From NCBI RefSeq assembly GCF_008107445.1, contig NZ_VSLD01000002.1, positions 62,001 to 126,000 on the forward strand: 64,000 nt of DNA, read 5' to 3'. This document shows, in pieces, positions 34,918-47,496 of the stretch. The DNA comes from Arthrobacter echini. Lineage in GTDB: Bacteria; Actinomycetota; Actinomycetes; Actinomycetales; Micrococcaceae. Under the pieces are notes generated by a model. It saw only the letters and a list, made by a program, of their open reading frames with translations, was not told the origin of the DNA and made no database searches. Within the stretch, counting starts at the first letter, position 1; the number at the start of each line of letters is the position of its first letter. The translations under genes and the position numbers were made by a program.

Positions 34918-34950
34918 GAAGGGCCCGAGCGTTCACCGCTCGGGCCCTTC
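34918..34950 (+). terminator. Strong terminator after qcrB
   Basis: GAAGGGCCCGAGCG and CGCTCGGGCCCTTC form a perfect 14-bp stem with a TTCAC loop, ending the ctaE-qcrCAB transcript. It is followed by CATCTGTCC rather than a pure U-run. Confidence 0.88.
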
Positions 34951-35038
34951 ATCTGTCCCTGTCGCGGAGCTGCTTCGTCCGTGCTGGTCGGAGGAGGGTC
35001 AGCGGTATTGGCTGGAAGGCTCCTGCGACCCCCAGCGC

Positions 35039-35827
35039 CTAGCCGAGACGCTTGGAGCTGTAGGCGCGCGGGGTGCGTACGCCGGGGCGCTGCAGCGGCA
35101 CCCAGAGCTTGTACCGGTCGGCACGATAGTAGGACACCGAGTAGTCGATCATGGCCCGCGCTACATAGGCATGCCGTTGGATCTTCAGGAGAGGGGCACT
35201 CAGCTCCACATTGAGCAGACGGGCGATGGAGGGTGATGCTGCTGTGGCCTCGATGGTGTCCTCGCCCCACTCCATGACGAGCCCGTACTTCTCGCTCAGC
35301 ACGTTGTACAGCGAGGTGGGCGGAGGATCGTTCAGAATTCCCTGCACACGATGGGCCGGGATGAAGTTCTCGTCCACGCTCATCGGCTCTCCGTCCGCGA
35401 GCAGCTGTCGCCTGAACCTGATGACCGGTTGCCCGATCTCGATCTGGAGTTCCCGAGCCACGAGGGGCGTGGCCGCCTGCTGTTCGAAGCTGAGGACCCT
35501 GGCATCGGGTACCATCCCTCGGCGGATCATCTCCTCCGTATAGGACGTCAGCTTCATCTGCAGGTCGAGCTTGCTCCGCGAGACGAAGGTGCCCAGCCCC
35601 ACGATGCGCTCCAGGACCTCCTCGGCGACGAGAGCGTCGATCGCCTGGCGGACCGTCATCCGGGCCACGTCGTAGTACTCGCTCAGCCGGCGCTCCGACG
35701 GTATGGCTGCCCCGGGCTCTCCGTGCCCTCCGACGTAGGCCCTGAGGCTCTCCCGCAGCTGCACATGTTTGGCCTCCACGGACGTCGGATCAAGGCGCTC
35801 CGCATCGAAGGGACGAGGCAGGATCAT
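35039..35827 (-). CDS. GntR family regulator with UTRA domain (HutC type)
   Basis: A 262-residue regulator. The winged helix (about 20-85) has IPSERRLSEYYDVARMTVRQAIDALVAE, and the UTRA ligand domain (about 100-245) has LTSYTEEMIRRGMVPDARVL and GEPMSVDENFIPAHRVQGIL. HutC-type GntR proteins usually sense sugar phosphates, amino sugars or histidine-pathway intermediates. ATG 35827 has GGGGGAG about 9 bases upstream; ATG 35863 is possible but poorly preceded. It stands alone between the qcr and cta operons, and nothing in the sequence shows that it controls them. Confidence 0.9.
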   Translation of the reverse strand: MILPRPFDAERLDPTSVEAKHVQLRESLRAYVGGHGEPGAAIPSERRLSEYYDVARMTVRQAIDALVAEEVLERIVGLGTFVSRSKLDLQMKLTSYTEEMIRRGMVPDARVLSFEQQAATPLVARELQIEIGQPVIRFRRQLLADGEPMSVDENFIPAHRVQGILNDPPPTSLYNVLSEKYGLVMEWGEDTIEATAASPSIARLLNVELSAPLLKIQRHAYVARAMIDYSVSYYRADRYKLWVPLQRPGVRTPRAYSSKRLG

Positions 35828-35893
35828 GGTCTGCTCCCCCGGAAGGTCAATTGCCGCTCCCATCGGTCCACGGTGGTCACGGGCTTAAACGAC

Positions 35894-35920
35894 AGGAAGC
35901 CTGCCGATGGCAGGCTTCCT
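35894..35920 (-). terminator. Terminator after ctaF
   Basis: AGGAAGCCTGCC and GGCAGGCTTCCT form a perfect 12-bp stem with a 3-base loop, just after the ctaF stop on the minus strand. It separates the ctaCDF transcript from the GntR gene. Confidence 0.82.
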
Positions 35921-35941
35921 GGATAGTGACTGATCATGGTG

Positions 35942-36339
35942 TCAGTGGGCGTGGTCCCCACGGCTGTACTCGAACACCCAACCGACGAGGGCGATCACCG
36001 CGAAACCCATCCCGATGTAGAGGATCCAGAATCCGACGGCGAGGCCGAGGAACCCCGTGGCAGCCGCGAGGGCCAGGGCCAGGGGCCACCAGCTCCACGG
36101 GCTGAAGTGCCCCTGTTCACCGGAGCCCTCGTGGATCTCGGCGTCGAGACGGTCCTCCGGACGCAGTCCTACCCGGTTACCCGTGAAGCCGAGGTAGAAC
36201 CCGATCATGCCCGACAGCCCGCCGGACAGATACAGCGCCAGGAAGCCTACCGGCTCCTGCCACTCGACGAGTACGCCGTACACGGTTCCTACCAGGAAGA
36301 AGAACGGGGTGAGGTAGGTGAAGAGCTTCGTCTCGATTT

Positions 36340-36343
<4 letters not shown>
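35942..36343 (-). CDS. ctaF: Cytochrome aa3 oxidase subunit IV
   Basis: CtaF is the small actinobacterial-specific subunit IV of the aa3 oxidase. The 133-residue protein has four membrane segments ([78 protein letters not shown]) and the conserved [25 protein letters not shown] loop region. Its ATG overlaps the ctaD stop by 4 bases, indicating translational coupling. A terminator follows. Confidence 0.93.
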
Positions 36344-38066
<1,723 letters not shown>

Positions 38067-38067
<1 letters not shown>

Positions 38068-38939
38068 CAGCTGCTGCTCCTGGCTGGGTCGGTGTCGGGA
38101 TCATCATCCGGATAGGAGTCGCGGTCGTACTCGTCTCCGAGCTGGCCGTCCTCGAGTTGCGCCATCTGTGCGTCGAACTCGGCCTGGGAGACCACTTCGA
38201 CGTTGAACAGCATCTCCGAGTGGTACTGGCCGCACAGTTCGGCGCACTTCCCTGCGAAGGTGCCTTCCTTCGTGGGCGTCAGGTTGATGTAGTTGGTGCG
38301 GCCCGGATAGAGGTCGCGCTTCTGCAGGAATGCCGGCACGAAGAATGAATGCTGGACATCGCGGGCGTTGAGCTGCAGCTCCACTGACCGGTTCACCGGA
38401 AGATAGAGGGTGGGGAGATTCTCCGGGACTCCTTCTTCACCGTTCAGGTTGGCCTGCACCCCGGTGGAGTACTTGTCCTCCTTCACGTAGTTGAAGTCCC
38501 ACGACCACTGCTTGCCACGCACATCGACGACCACATCGGGGTTGTCCACGCGGGCATCGATCGTGGCGATGTCACGTTCCGTGAAGTAGAAGAAGACCAT
38601 CACCATGAAGATCGGGATCGTCAGGTAGAAGACCTCGAGGGGCAGGTTGTAGCTGATCTGGCGCGGGTATCCCGTGTCGTTCTTCCGGCGACGGTACGCG
38701 ACCATGCACCAGATGATCAGACCCCAGGTGATAAGTCCTACGATCGTCGCCGCGATCCAGGAATTGACCCAGAGATCGGTCACGAGACCGGTGTGGTTGG
38801 TGTTGTCGCGGTCTGCCGGCAGCCAGCCCTTCTGGGCCTCTGCCGAGCAACCACTCAGTAGGAGAGCGCCGGCCAGCGAGATGCTGGAGATCTTCGCGAT
38901 CCTGACGTTCTTGCTACCGGCTCGGTCCTGCGATCTCAC
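38067..38939 (-). CDS. ctaC: Cytochrome aa3 oxidase subunit II (lipoprotein)
   Basis: CtaC holds the CuA centre that accepts electrons from QcrC. From GTG 38939 the 290-residue protein has a lipoprotein signal ([12 protein letters not shown]), two membrane helices ([40 protein letters not shown]) and the CuA motif [15 protein letters not shown] 38939 is chosen over the upstream GTG 38999 because AAGGAAGG lies 8 bases before it and the signal peptide then starts properly. The TCTAC dyad promoter is about 75 bases upstream. It leads the ctaCDF operon. Confidence 0.94.
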
Positions 38940-39009
38940 AGACGGACCTTCCTTTTCTACGTGCGTTGCCACCCGCCCAGGAAGCTGTCCGGGGTGCACC
39001 TCCAGTTTT

Positions 39010-39024
39010 ACTACTCACTGTAGA
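39010..39024. promoter_or_regulatory. TCTAC-N5-GTAG dyad before ctaC
   Basis: On the minus strand TCTAC-AGTGA-GTAG runs into the -10-like TAGTAA (39013-39008), giving a leader of about 60 bases before ctaC. The geometry matches the elements before ctaE and qcrC. Confidence 0.55.
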
Positions 39025-39061
39025 GCTTACCTGTACGACCCGCGATTCGGTGACATGAGAA

Positions 39062-39098
39062 GGGCCCGGAACCCGCCGTTTCAGCGAATTCCGGGCCC
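39062..39098 (-). terminator. Terminator after the HesB gene
   Basis: GGGCCCGGAA and TTCCGGGCCC form a perfect 10-bp stem with a 17-base loop, 13 bases beyond the stop of the Fe-S carrier gene on the minus strand. Confidence 0.7.
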
Positions 39099-39110
39099 CG
39101 TCGTGACGTG

Positions 39111-39488
39111 CTAGTGGAAGGAATCCCCGCAGGCACAGGATCCGCCGGCGTTGGGATTGTCGATCGTGAAGCCTTGCTTCGAGATGGTGTCCTCGAAGTC
39201 GATGGAGGCTCCCGACAGATACGGGACGCTCATCTTGTCCACGATGACCTCGACACCGTCGAACTCGCGCACCGCGTCGCCCTCGAGGACGCGCTCGTCG
39301 AAGTACAGCTGGTAGATAAGGCCCGAACAGCCTCCGGGCTGGACGGCGACGCGCAACCGCAGATCGGTGCGGCCCTCCTGCTCGAGCAGGCTGCGAACCT
39401 TCCCGGCCGCCACCTCGGAGAGGTCCACCTCGTGGGCGGTGAGTTCTGCTGAATCCATGGTGGGTGCGGTCTCGGTGGGCGTGCTCAT
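39111..39488 (-). CDS. erpA: HesB/IscA-type iron-sulfur cluster carrier
   Basis: A 125-residue A-type carrier that holds and delivers Fe-S clusters. The three ligand cysteines are in QPGGCSGLIYQL and the C-terminal GSCACGDSF. The fold signature SEVAAGKVRSLLEQEG opens the domain. ATG 39488 (MSTPTETAPT) has AGGAGAAACACC at good spacing. The placement upstream of ctaC on the same strand, near qcrA and other Fe-S users, fits a respiratory Fe-S supply role, but the terminator between them indicates separate transcripts. The symbol erpA is by family, not proven by function. Confidence 0.9.
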   Translation of the reverse strand: MSTPTETAPTMDSAELTAHEVDLSEVAAGKVRSLLEQEGRTDLRLRVAVQPGGCSGLIYQLYFDERVLEGDAVREFDGVEVIVDKMSVPYLSGASIDFEDTISKQGFTIDNPNAGGSCACGDSFH

Positions 39489-39632
39489 GGTGTTTCTCCT
39501 AGCTCGGACCTTCGTGCGTCCGCTCTGAATGCCGCGGTCTGGAGCGGCCTGGGTCAATTCTACGCCGGGTCTGTTACTTGGGGGAACGTCCGGGAGGAAC
39601 CGAAGATTCCTCCCGGATGTCCGCCGTGGGCC

Positions 39633-41051
39633 CTATATCCGGGTCAGCGCCCCGTCGTCGATCCGCGCGAGGAGGATCGCCTCGGCGAGGATCGCCTTCT
39701 TGAACTCCTCGAGATGGAGGGATTCGTTCGCGCTGTGGGCGCGGGAGTCCGGGTCCTCGACGCCGGTGATGAGGATCTGCGCCGAGGGGAACACTTCGGT
39801 GAGGTCGGCGATGAAGGGGATGGAACCGCCCATGCCTGCCTCGACGGCGTCGACGCCCCACGCTTCCCGGAGGGATTCCAGGGCCACCTTCGACGCCGGC
39901 TCGGAGGTATCCGTCTGGAAGGGACTTCCCGTCTCCCCCGGAGTGAAGGTGACCTGAGCCCCGAACGGAGCATGCGCTTCGACGTGCGCCCGGACGGCGT
40001 CCATGGCCGCTCCCGGTTCCTGCCCCGGTGCCAGCCGGAGGCTGAACTTCGCGCGGGCCTGCGGCAGCAGGGTGTTGGAGGACAGTGCCACGCTCGGGAT
40101 GTCCATCCCGATGATGGACAGTGCCGGCTTGTGCCACAGGCGCGAGGCGATCGAGCCGGTGCCGGCGAGTTCCACGCCGTCGAGCACCGATGCATCGGAA
40201 CGGTAGTCCTCCTCCCGATAGTCCACGGATGCGTGGTCGCCGCTGGCGAGCCCGGAGATGGCCACGTCACCGGCGTCGTCGTGCAGGGTGGCGATGAGTC
40301 GTGCCAGGAGGGTCGGGGCGTCGAGCACCGGGCCGCCGAACATGCCCGAGTGCACCGCGTGCTCCAGCACCCGCACCTCGATGGTGCCGTCCACGAGTCC
40401 GCGCAGGCTCGTGGTCAGTGCGGGCACGCCGACCTTCCAGTTGCTCGAGTCGGCCACGACGATGACATCCGCCTCGAGATCGTCGCGGTAGGTCTCGAGG
40501 AAGGTGCGGAAGGTCGGCGAGCCAGCCTCCTCCTCCCCCTCGATGAACAGGGTGACGCCGACGCCGAAGGAATTCCCGAGGACCTCGCTGAGCGCGCCGA
40601 AGGCACCGATGTGCGCCATGACGCCTGCCTTGTCATCGGCTGCCCCGCGGCCAAACAGCCTGCCGTCGCGTTCGGTCGCGACGAACGGCGGTGTCTCCCA
40701 CAGCGCCTCGTCCCCCGGCGGCTGGACGTCGTGGTGGGCGTACAGCAGCACGGTCGGCCGACCCTCGGCGGCCGGGCGGCGCGCGACGACGGCCGGACCG
40801 CCCGGAACGCCGTCGTTGTCGACCCGCAGGATCCGGACGTCGTCGATCCCCACGCCCCTGATCAGGCCGACGACGGCGTCCGCGCTGCGGTCGAGCTCGC
40901 CGGCGTCGAAGGCGTCCCAGGCGATGCCCTGGATGGCGACGAGGTCCGAGAGTTGCTCGACGATACGCGGGAAGGCGGCGTCGACGCTGGCCCGCAAGAG
41001 GTGGGAACGGTGCGTCGCGTCGTTCGATGGCGTGCTGGAGGTATCTGTCAT
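39633..41051 (-). CDS. M20 family dipeptidase (ArgE/DapE-like metallopeptidase)
   Basis: A 472-residue zinc hydrolase of the carnosinase-like M20 branch. Metal ligands and catalytic residues are in LLYAHHDVQPPG, LFGRGAADDKAGV, FIEGEEEAGSP (catalytic Glu pair), and SRAHSANESLHLEEF near the end. The lid/dimerisation domain lies between about 190 and 330 with HSGMFGGPVLDAPT. It should cleave dipeptides in the cytoplasm; the exact specificity is unknown. It starts at ATG 41051, divergent from the DUF3043 gene. Confidence 0.9.
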   Translation of the reverse strand: MTDTSSTPSNDATHRSHLLRASVDAAFPRIVEQLSDLVAIQGIAWDAFDAGELDRSADAVVGLIRGVGIDDVRILRVDNDGVPGGPAVVARRPAAEGRPTVLLYAHHDVQPPGDEALWETPPFVATERDGRLFGRGAADDKAGVMAHIGAFGALSEVLGNSFGVGVTLFIEGEEEAGSPTFRTFLETYRDDLEADVIVVADSSNWKVGVPALTTSLRGLVDGTIEVRVLEHAVHSGMFGGPVLDAPTLLARLIATLHDDAGDVAISGLASGDHASVDYREEDYRSDASVLDGVELAGTGSIASRLWHKPALSIIGMDIPSVALSSNTLLPQARAKFSLRLAPGQEPGAAMDAVRAHVEAHAPFGAQVTFTPGETGSPFQTDTSEPASKVALESLREAWGVDAVEAGMGGSIPFIADLTEVFPSAQILITGVEDPDSRAHSANESLHLEEFKKAILAEAILLARIDDGALTRI

Positions 41052-41167
41052 GCCAGCACACTACACAGACGTTCCCGGTTCCCTCCGCGGAGCGTCGAAT
41101 CCCGCGCGGACCTCGCTGCCCACGCCTGCCGCGCCCCGGCGGTAGGTACGGGCCTGCGAGCACCCGG

Positions 41168-41173
41168 TATCCT
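41168..41173 (+). promoter_or_regulatory. -10 box of a leaderless DUF3043 promoter
   Basis: TATCCT followed by 6 bases and GTG 41180. Confidence 0.38.
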
Positions 41174-41179
41174 GAAGAG

Positions 41180-41770
41180 GTGTTCGGACGAAACAGAGAA
41201 GCCCCCACTGCCCAGGAAGCGGTCGACAACGCTTCGAAGCTGCCCGAGGACCGCCGCTCGCCCGGCAAGGGCGCACCGACGCCCAAGCGCAGCGTGCAGG
41301 AGGCCGCCCGCAGGCGGCCACTCGTACCGAACGATCGCAAGGCTGCGCGGGACCAGAGCCGTTCCGTTGCGCGGGACGACCGGGCGCGGACGCGTCAGGC
41401 CCTCGATACCGACGACGAGCGCTATCTGCCGTTGCGCGACAAGGGGCCACAGCGCCGCTACATCCGCCAGTTCGTCGATGCGCGCGTGAATCTCGGTGAA
41501 TTCCTCATGATCGCCGCCCTCTTCTTCGTGGTGCTCAGCTTCTTCCGGTCGCTCACGGTCCAGAGCGCCGTCCTCATGGCGTTCTGGGTGCTGATCGTCG
41601 CCGTCATCCTCGACACGATCGTGATGCGGCGGAAGGTGAAGAAGAGGCTCACGGAGAAGTTCGGGGAACCGAACCAGGGCGATCTCTGGTACGCGACCAC
41701 CCGCGCGCTGCAACTGCGTCGACTCAGGCTGCCCAAGCCGCAGGTGCGCCGGGGCGATTACCCTTCCTAA
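41180..41770 (+). CDS. DUF3043 family membrane protein
   Basis: A 196-residue protein with a long charged N-terminal half containing PKRSVQEAARRRPLVP and DERYLPLRDKGPQRRYIRQF, two membrane segments (FLMIAALFFVVLSFF and AVLMAFWVLIVAVILDTIVM) and a basic tail. This is the DUF3043 pattern, widespread in actinobacteria and of unknown function. GTG 41180 lies 6 bases after TATCCT, which suggests a leaderless mRNA and supports this start over the longer open frame. It is divergent from the M20 gene and convergent with pyrD. Confidence 0.85.
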   Translation: MFGRNREAPTAQEAVDNASKLPEDRRSPGKGAPTPKRSVQEAARRRPLVPNDRKAARDQSRSVARDDRARTRQALDTDDERYLPLRDKGPQRRYIRQFVDARVNLGEFLMIAALFFVVLSFFRSLTVQSAVLMAFWVLIVAVILDTIVMRRKVKKRLTEKFGEPNQGDLWYATTRALQLRRLRLPKPQVRRGDYPS

Positions 41771-41842
41771 CCGCTTCCCGGTACCGCTCCCCGGGTGTGC
41801 CCGGGCGTGCGGCTGCCGTCTGTCGTTCCGGTCACGCGAGCC

Positions 41843-42922
41843 TCAGGCGGTCGATCGCGCCCGTGCAGCCAGCGCGCGATTGATCCGATGCGCCCAGAGG
41901 GGGCCCTCGTAGAGGAATCCGGTGTAGCCCTGGACGAGGGTGGCGCCGGCCTCGAGTCGTTCCACGACGTCCTCGGCGCTCTCTACGCCGCCCACACCGA
42001 TGATCGCCAGCTCGGGGCCCACGGCCGCTCGGAGGCGGACGAGGACCTCGAGGGATCGCGCTCTGAGGGGGGCACCGCTGAGGCCGCCGACCCCCCGCGC
42101 GATGACCGTGTCCGGATCGGTGCGGAGGTTCCCGCGCGTGATCGTCGTGTTGGTGGCCACCACGCCGTCGAGGCCGAGTTCCAGCGCCAGCGCACCGATG
42201 TCGTCGATGTCCTTGTCCAGCAGATCCGGCGCGATCTTGACCAGGAGGGGCACGTGCCGGTCCGCGGCCTCGTCGGCTGTACGACGCACTGCCTCCAGCA
42301 GGGGCCGGAGCTGGTCCACGCCCTGCAGGAGCCGCAGGCCGGGAGTGTTCGGCGACGACACGTTGACCACGAGGTAGTCGGCCACGGGGGCCAGCTCGCG
42401 GGCGCTCTCGAGGTAGTCCTCGACGGCGTCCGCGATGTCGACCGCCTTGGTCTTGCCGATGTTGGCGCCGACGATCGGACGCCTGCCCGGGCCGTAGCGG
42501 CGCTCCAGCGTACGCCGGGCCGAGCGGAGGCGCGGCGCCACCTGCGCGGCGCCGTCGTTGTTGAAGCCCATGCGATTGATCACCGCCCGATCCTCGACCA
42601 GGCGGAAGAGCCGTGGCCTGGGGTTGCCTGGTTGGGCCCGGCCCGTGATCGTCCCGATCTCGACGTGGCCGAAGCCCAGCGCCGTGAGGGCCAGGACACC
42701 TGTGCCGGCCTTGTCGAAGCCGGCGGCGAGTCCGAAGGGCGAGGGGAAATCCACCCCGAACGCGGTTGTGGCGAGGGACTCGTGGGGTGCGCACCGGCGG
42801 CGCAGCACCCAGCCGACGGGTGTGCGGTCCACCATCCGGATGAGGGTGGAGCCGATCGTGTGGGCCTTCTCCGCATCCATTCCGGAGAAGGCGATCCGGA
42901 AGAACGTCGGGTAGATACGCAT
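41843..42922 (-). CDS. pyrD: Dihydroorotate dehydrogenase (quinone), class 2
   Basis: PyrD oxidises dihydroorotate to orotate in pyrimidine synthesis and passes electrons to the quinone pool. The 359-residue product has the N-terminal helix of the membrane-associated class 2 enzymes (MRIYPTFFRIAFSGMDAEKAH), NRMGFNNDGA, the catalytic Ser in NVSSPNTPGLR, and FMN-binding VATNTTITR and IGVGGVESAEDVVERLEAGA. It thus connects with the menaquinone-linked respiratory chain encoded in the same window. It is divergent from an alpha/beta hydrolase gene. Confidence 0.96.
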   Translation of the reverse strand: MRIYPTFFRIAFSGMDAEKAHTIGSTLIRMVDRTPVGWVLRRRCAPHESLATTAFGVDFPSPFGLAAGFDKAGTGVLALTALGFGHVEIGTITGRAQPGNPRPRLFRLVEDRAVINRMGFNNDGAAQVAPRLRSARRTLERRYGPGRRPIVGANIGKTKAVDIADAVEDYLESARELAPVADYLVVNVSSPNTPGLRLLQGVDQLRPLLEAVRRTADEAADRHVPLLVKIAPDLLDKDIDDIGALALELGLDGVVATNTTITRGNLRTDPDTVIARGVGGLSGAPLRARSLEVLVRLRAAVGPELAIIGVGGVESAEDVVERLEAGATLVQGYTGFLYEGPLWAHRINRALAARARSTA

Positions 42923-42978
42923 GACTCCAGAATCCCACGCGCACTGCGCACCTCCAAGTTGTGTCAGGACGGGCGGGG

Positions 42979-42984
42979 TAGGGT
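42979..42984 (+). promoter_or_regulatory. -10 box of a leaderless hydrolase promoter
   Basis: TAGGGT followed by 6 bases and ATG 42991, identical in layout to pafBC. Confidence 0.4.
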
Positions 42985-42990
42985 CAGGGC

Positions 42991-43992
42991 ATGCCAGAGC
43001 CCTGGTCCGAGGACGTCCTCGGCGCCTCGTTCCGTTCGAAGACCCTTCCCCTCGAATCCGACGACGAAGGGCCGCGCGCCGCGACCCTCGTCGCCTACGA
43101 ACCCGACGGTCCGGTACCCGCGCCGGTCGCGGAAGGCACCGGGCGGGTCCGGGCGGTGCTTTATCTGCACGGCTTCAGCGACTACTTCCTGCATGCCGAG
43201 CTCGCCCGGGCCCTGCACGAGCAGGGCTGGGCCTTCTTCGCGCTCGACCTGCACAAGTACGGACGCAGCCTGCGCCCGGGCCAGACCCCGGGCTTCGCCA
43301 CGTCGCTGGAGGACTACGACGCCGATCTCGAGGCCGCACTCCGAGCGATCCGGCAGCGGCTGGACGAGCGTGCAGCGGTGCCGGTTACCGTCGACCTCGT
43401 CCTGATGGCGCACTCCATGGGAGGGTTGATCGCCACACTGTGGGCCCACCGCAACCCGGGTCGAATTGCTGCCCTGGTGCTCAATAGTCCCTGGCTCGAC
43501 CTGCAGGGAAGTGCACTGCTGCGCACGGCCGCCCAGGGAATCCTCGACACCGTCTCCCGCCGTCGACCCAAGGCAAGGATCCCGTTGCCCGAACTCGGGT
43601 TCTACTTCCGGAACATCAGCGACTCCCGCGACGGCGAGTGGCCCATCGATCCGGCGTGGCGCCCGGAGGCCGGGTTCCCGGTCCGCGTCGGCTGGCTCCG
43701 AGCCGTCCTCGCCGGGCATGCAGTCCTCGCCGACGGCGTCTCCATCGCGGTGCCGGTCCTCGTGGTCTGTTCCCGGGCCTCCACCATCAGTGCCACGTGG
43801 AGCGAGGCGATGCGCTACACGGACAGCATCCTCGATGTCACCCCGATGGTGCACCGGGCCGCCGAGCTCGGCGACGACGTCACGCTCCGCCGCCTGCCCG
43901 GCGCCCTCCACGACGTGTTCCTCTCCGAGCCGGCGGTGCGGCGCGAGGGCACTGCGGCGGTGCTGGGGTGGCTGGAGCACCGGGTTCCGTGA
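42991..43992 (+). CDS. Alpha/beta hydrolase (serine lipase/esterase-like)
   Basis: A 333-residue alpha/beta hydrolase of the Hydrolase_4/monoacylglycerol-lipase type. VLYLHGFSDYFLHAELA is the oxyanion loop region, HSMGGL supplies the nucleophile Ser, and LPGALHDVFLSE supplies the His. LDLHKYGRSLRPGQTPGF is the conserved YGRS stretch after strand 4. No signal peptide is present, so it should act inside the cell. Substrate unknown. A -10 box 6 bases before the ATG suggests leaderless transcription. Confidence 0.87.
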   Translation: MPEPWSEDVLGASFRSKTLPLESDDEGPRAATLVAYEPDGPVPAPVAEGTGRVRAVLYLHGFSDYFLHAELARALHEQGWAFFALDLHKYGRSLRPGQTPGFATSLEDYDADLEAALRAIRQRLDERAAVPVTVDLVLMAHSMGGLIATLWAHRNPGRIAALVLNSPWLDLQGSALLRTAAQGILDTVSRRRPKARIPLPELGFYFRNISDSRDGEWPIDPAWRPEAGFPVRVGWLRAVLAGHAVLADGVSIAVPVLVVCSRASTISATWSEAMRYTDSILDVTPMVHRAAELGDDVTLRRLPGALHDVFLSEPAVRREGTAAVLGWLEHRVP

Positions 43993-44004
43993 CCGGGATG
44001 CAGG

Positions 44005-44802
44005 TCAGGCGCCCGAGGCGGCCCGGTCCACCGCTCCCCCGTAGCGACGATCGCGTGCTGCGTACTCCTCGATGGCCCGCCACAGGGTCCGGCGGTCGAC
44101 GTCGGGCCACAGCGTGTCCATGAAGACCATCTCCGCATAGGCTGACTGCCACAGCATGAAGTTGGACAGCCGCTGCTCCCCCGAGGTGCGAAGGAACAGA
44201 TCGACGTCCGGCAGGTCCGGCTCGTCCAGGTAGCGCTGGATGGTCTTCTCGCTCACGGACGACGCCTTGAGGGTGCCTGCAGCGACATCTTCGGCGATGG
44301 CGCGCGCCGCATCGGCGATCTCCGCCCGCCCGCCGTAGTTGACGCACATGGTCAGGGTGCAGGTGGTGTTGTGGCGCGTGTGCTGCTCGGCGTCCTCGAG
44401 CTCCCGGATGACGGACTGCCACAGCTTGGGGCGTCGCCCCGACCAGCGGATCCGCACCCCCCAGGCGTCGAGCTGGTTCCGCTGACGCCGGAGCACCTCC
44501 TTGTTGAAGCCCATGAGGAACCGCACCTCCTCGGGAGACCGTTTCCAGTTCTCGGTGCTGAAGGCATAGACCGACACGTGCCGGACACCGATCTCGATGG
44601 CGCCCGCGACGACGTCGAGCAGGGCCGCCTCTCCGGCCCGGTGGCCCTCGGTCCGCGGTAGACCGCGCTCATTCGCCCAGCGTCCGTTGCCGTCCATGAT
44701 GATCGCGACATGAGCGGGCACGAAGGCCTGCGGGATGGCGGGCGCCTGCTCGCCGCTCGGGTGGGGCCATGGCGCGTCGGGACGGCGGTCGGACTTCCTC
44801 AT
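44005..44802 (-). CDS. uppS: Isoprenyl (polyprenyl) diphosphate synthase, cis type
   Basis: The enzyme lengthens farnesyl diphosphate with cis-added isoprene units to make the lipid carrier for peptidoglycan and other envelope polymers. The 265-residue product has [13 protein letters not shown] (catalytic Asp37), [15 protein letters not shown], and [21 protein letters not shown], which are the substrate-binding motifs. The ATG overlaps the recO stop by 4 bases. The recO-uppS pair is conserved in actinobacteria. Polyprenyl phosphate made from its product is the acceptor used by Ppm1, whose gene is also in the window. Confidence 0.94.
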   Translation of the reverse strand: MRKSDRRPDAPWPHPSGEQAPAIPQAFVPAHVAIIMDGNGRWANERGLPRTEGHRAGEAALLDVVAGAIEIGVRHVSVYAFSTENWKRSPEEVRFLMGFNKEVLRRQRNQLDAWGVRIRWSGRRPKLWQSVIRELEDAEQHTRHNTTCTLTMCVNYGGRAEIADAARAIAEDVAAGTLKASSVSEKTIQRYLDEPDLPDVDLFLRTSGEQRLSNFMLWQSAYAEMVFMDTLWPDVDRRTLWRAIEEYAARDRRYGGAVDRAASGA

Positions 44803-45545
44803 ACCCGCTCCACGTGCTTGAGGGAAGGGACGGAGCGCTCCAGGTGCCACTGCAGGTAGGCCGCGACGAGGCCCGCGCTCTCGCGGCGCGCACCGTTCCC
44901 GGACGAGTCGGCGGTGGCCCAGTCCCCCGTGAGCAGCGCCGCGAGCAACTCCATCGCGGCGGCGGAGGGTGAGGCGGACCCGGGTGGTCGGCACGCGGGA
45001 CACACGGCCCCGCCGAGCGGGGCCGAGAAGGCACTGTGGGGTCCGGGCGCACCGCAGCGCGCGCAGTCCGTGAAGCTGGGGGCCCACCCCGCCGTCGCCA
45101 GGGCCCGGAGCAGATACGAGTCGAGGATGAGCTCGGCCGGGTGCAGATCCCGGCTCAGGGCGGAGAAGGCCCCGGCGACGAGGGCATACTGGGCGCTGCC
45201 CGCCTCCGAGATGTCGGTGAGGCGCTCCGCGGTCTCGGCGATGGCCGTCGCGGCCGTGTAGCGCCCGTAGTCCGAGGCGATGCCGTAGCCGTGGGACCCC
45301 CTGGTCTCGGCCTGGGTGACGATATCCAGATTCCGACCGTGTGCCAGGAGCAGGTCCACGGCCATGAACGGTTCCAGGCGCGAGCCGAATCTGCTGCTCG
45401 TCCTCCGTACGCCCTTGGCGACCGCACGCACCTGGCCATGGTCCCGGGTCAGGAGCACGATGATGCGGTCGGCTTCGCCGAGCTTGTAGGTGCGCAGGAC
45501 GACACCGTGGGTGCGGTAGGTACGTGACGCGGAGGACGAGGGCAC
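44799..45545 (-). CDS. recO: DNA repair protein RecO
   Basis: RecO helps load RecA at gaps by working with RecF/RecR. The 248-residue protein has the N-terminal OB fold ([38 protein letters not shown]) and the C-terminal zinc site CARCG...CPAC with four cysteines. GTG 45545 is chosen because the OB fold begins about 10 residues later; the frame is open further upstream. No strong ribosome site is present, and AATAAT a few bases before the GTG suggests a leaderless or near-leaderless mRNA. It overlaps uppS by ATGA. Confidence 0.93.
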   Translation of the reverse strand: MPSSSASRTYRTHGVVLRTYKLGEADRIIVLLTRDHGQVRAVAKGVRRTSSRFGSRLEPFMAVDLLLAHGRNLDIVTQAETRGSHGYGIASDYGRYTAATAIAETAERLTDISEAGSAQYALVAGAFSALSRDLHPAELILDSYLLRALATAGWAPSFTDCARCGAPGPHSAFSAPLGGAVCPACRPPGSASPSAAAMELLAALLTGDWATADSSGNGARRESAGLVAAYLQWHLERSVPSLKHVERV

Positions 45546-45612
45546 GAGATTATTGTCCCATCTGTCGCCCCCACGGAAGCCGCCCGCCGCACGGATGGGC
45601 GGCATCCGTGGC

Positions 45613-47403
<1,791 letters not shown>

Positions 47404-47409
47404 TCAGAC

Positions 47410-47462
47410 GCCGCGGCGAGGGTCGGCCGGTAGCTCGAACGTCTAGCTGGCCCCGCCGCGGC
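47410..47462 (-). promoter_or_regulatory. Hairpin in the leuA leader
   Basis: On the minus strand GCCGCGGCG-GGG pairs with CCC-T-CGCCGCGGC (9 bp plus 3 bp across a bulged U). It covers the stop codon of the leader ORF and follows its Leu codons by few bases. It could act as an attenuator, although no U-run follows. Confidence 0.5.
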
Positions 47463-47490
47463 ACCGAAGAAGAGTCATCCGTGCACGCAT
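47443..47490 (-). CDS. leuA leader peptide (15 residues)
   Basis: The short frame reads MRARMTLLRCRGGAS. It has adjacent Leu codons 7 and 8, both CTT, which is rare in this GC-rich sequence. It starts exactly 6 bases after the -10-like TAGGGT, so it is probably translated from the 5' end of the mRNA. It precedes leuA by 87 bases and runs into the hairpin described separately. A ribosome stalled at the Leu codons would cover the left arm of that hairpin. This layout is the classic form of transcription attenuation. Confidence 0.58.
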   Translation of the reverse strand: MRARMTLLRCRGGAS

Positions 47491-47496
47491 GCCGTC

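Noticed and set aside
41790-41815. CCCGGG-TGTG-CCCGGG hairpin between DUF3043 and pyrD
   Set aside because: The stem has only 6 bp and such GC palindromes are frequent here; not called as a terminator.
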